From: Mesostigma viride
Lineage: Eukaryota; Streptophyta; Mesostigmatophyceae; Mesostigmatales; Mesostigmataceae
Assembly (NCBI GenBank): GCA_009746045.1
Contig: RPFO01002255.1
Span: forward strand, 120,001-180,953
Length of the DNA stretch: 60,953 nucleotides
Direction: 5' to 3'
Shown here piece by piece: positions 60,941-60,953 of this stretch (the stretch's first letter is position 1; the number at the start of each line of letters is the position of its first letter). The notes beneath the pieces are model-generated. The model did no database searches, was not told the DNA's origin, and was given only the letters and a program-made list of their open reading frames with translations. Both the position numbers and the translations under genes were made by a program.

Positions 60941-60953
60941 GATAAATGTGGAC

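Overview
The window is nuclear DNA of a photosynthetic eukaryote, most likely a green alga of the chlorophyte type. The support is a spliced psaE gene (photosystem I subunit IV) with a transit peptide and a green-algal-like mature sequence, a second transit-peptide-bearing gene of a cyanobacterial/plastid family (DUF1825-like), GT-AG introns, GC-rich exons and a very high load of micro-, mini- and satellite repeats and eukaryotic transposons. No bacterial operon, rRNA gene or CRISPR array is visible.

Host genes are few. (1) 3703-8967 (+) is a four-exon gene reconstructed here with consistent intron phases. It encodes about 261 residues: transit peptide, DUF1825-like region, C-terminal STI1/HIP-type region. 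Intron 2 holds about 34 copies of a 68-bp minisatellite and a 75-bp tandem repeat that duplicates the splice acceptor. Intron 3 is mostly microsatellite. (2) psaE is at 57470-58402 (-), three exons, 112 residues. (3) Upstream of psaE lies an array of 43-bp hairpin repeats (about 58820-59420). Then come a possible first exon of an unknown gene (59560-59928, +) and two 3' exons of a GPAT9-type glycerol-3-phosphate acyltransferase (60161-60795, +) that run out of the window through a 34-bp tandem repeat of the splice donor.

The rest is mobile and satellite DNA. 0-2 kb: a 3' LINE fragment and a decayed piggyBac-like transposase. 9-12.5 kb and 20.5-24.9 kb: copies of an ORF1-only, HAL1-like LINE family plus 3' ends of its probable RT-bearing partner. 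12.5-20.4 kb: satellite and minisatellite arrays in inverted orientation about a foldback near 16.8 kb. 24.9-39.1 kb: a Ty3/gypsy-type LTR element (minus strand) with 575-bp LTRs that look identical and a GGTGG target duplication. It sits inside a HAL1-like copy, carries a TTAA-flanked piggyBac-like non-autonomous element in its 3' LTR and another DNA insertion between protease and RT, and has extra ORFs on both sides of gag-pol, one resembling the RNase H1 N-terminal domain. 41-43 kb: a HAL1-like copy with an intact 454-residue ORF1. 43.9-56.9 kb: more copies. One is split by a 5045-bp insertion (48170-53214, 8-bp target duplication) that carries a frameshifted Rep-type HUH endonuclease gene (replitron-like).

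The strongest system-level signal is the shared 3' hairpin of the ORF1-only elements and the RT-bearing LINE. Its outer base pair covaries among copies (A-T, T-A, C-G, G-C), which suggests one reverse transcriptase mobilising both. Gene models, phases and target duplications were read by eye from the sequence. Family assignments rest on recalled motifs, not on searches.
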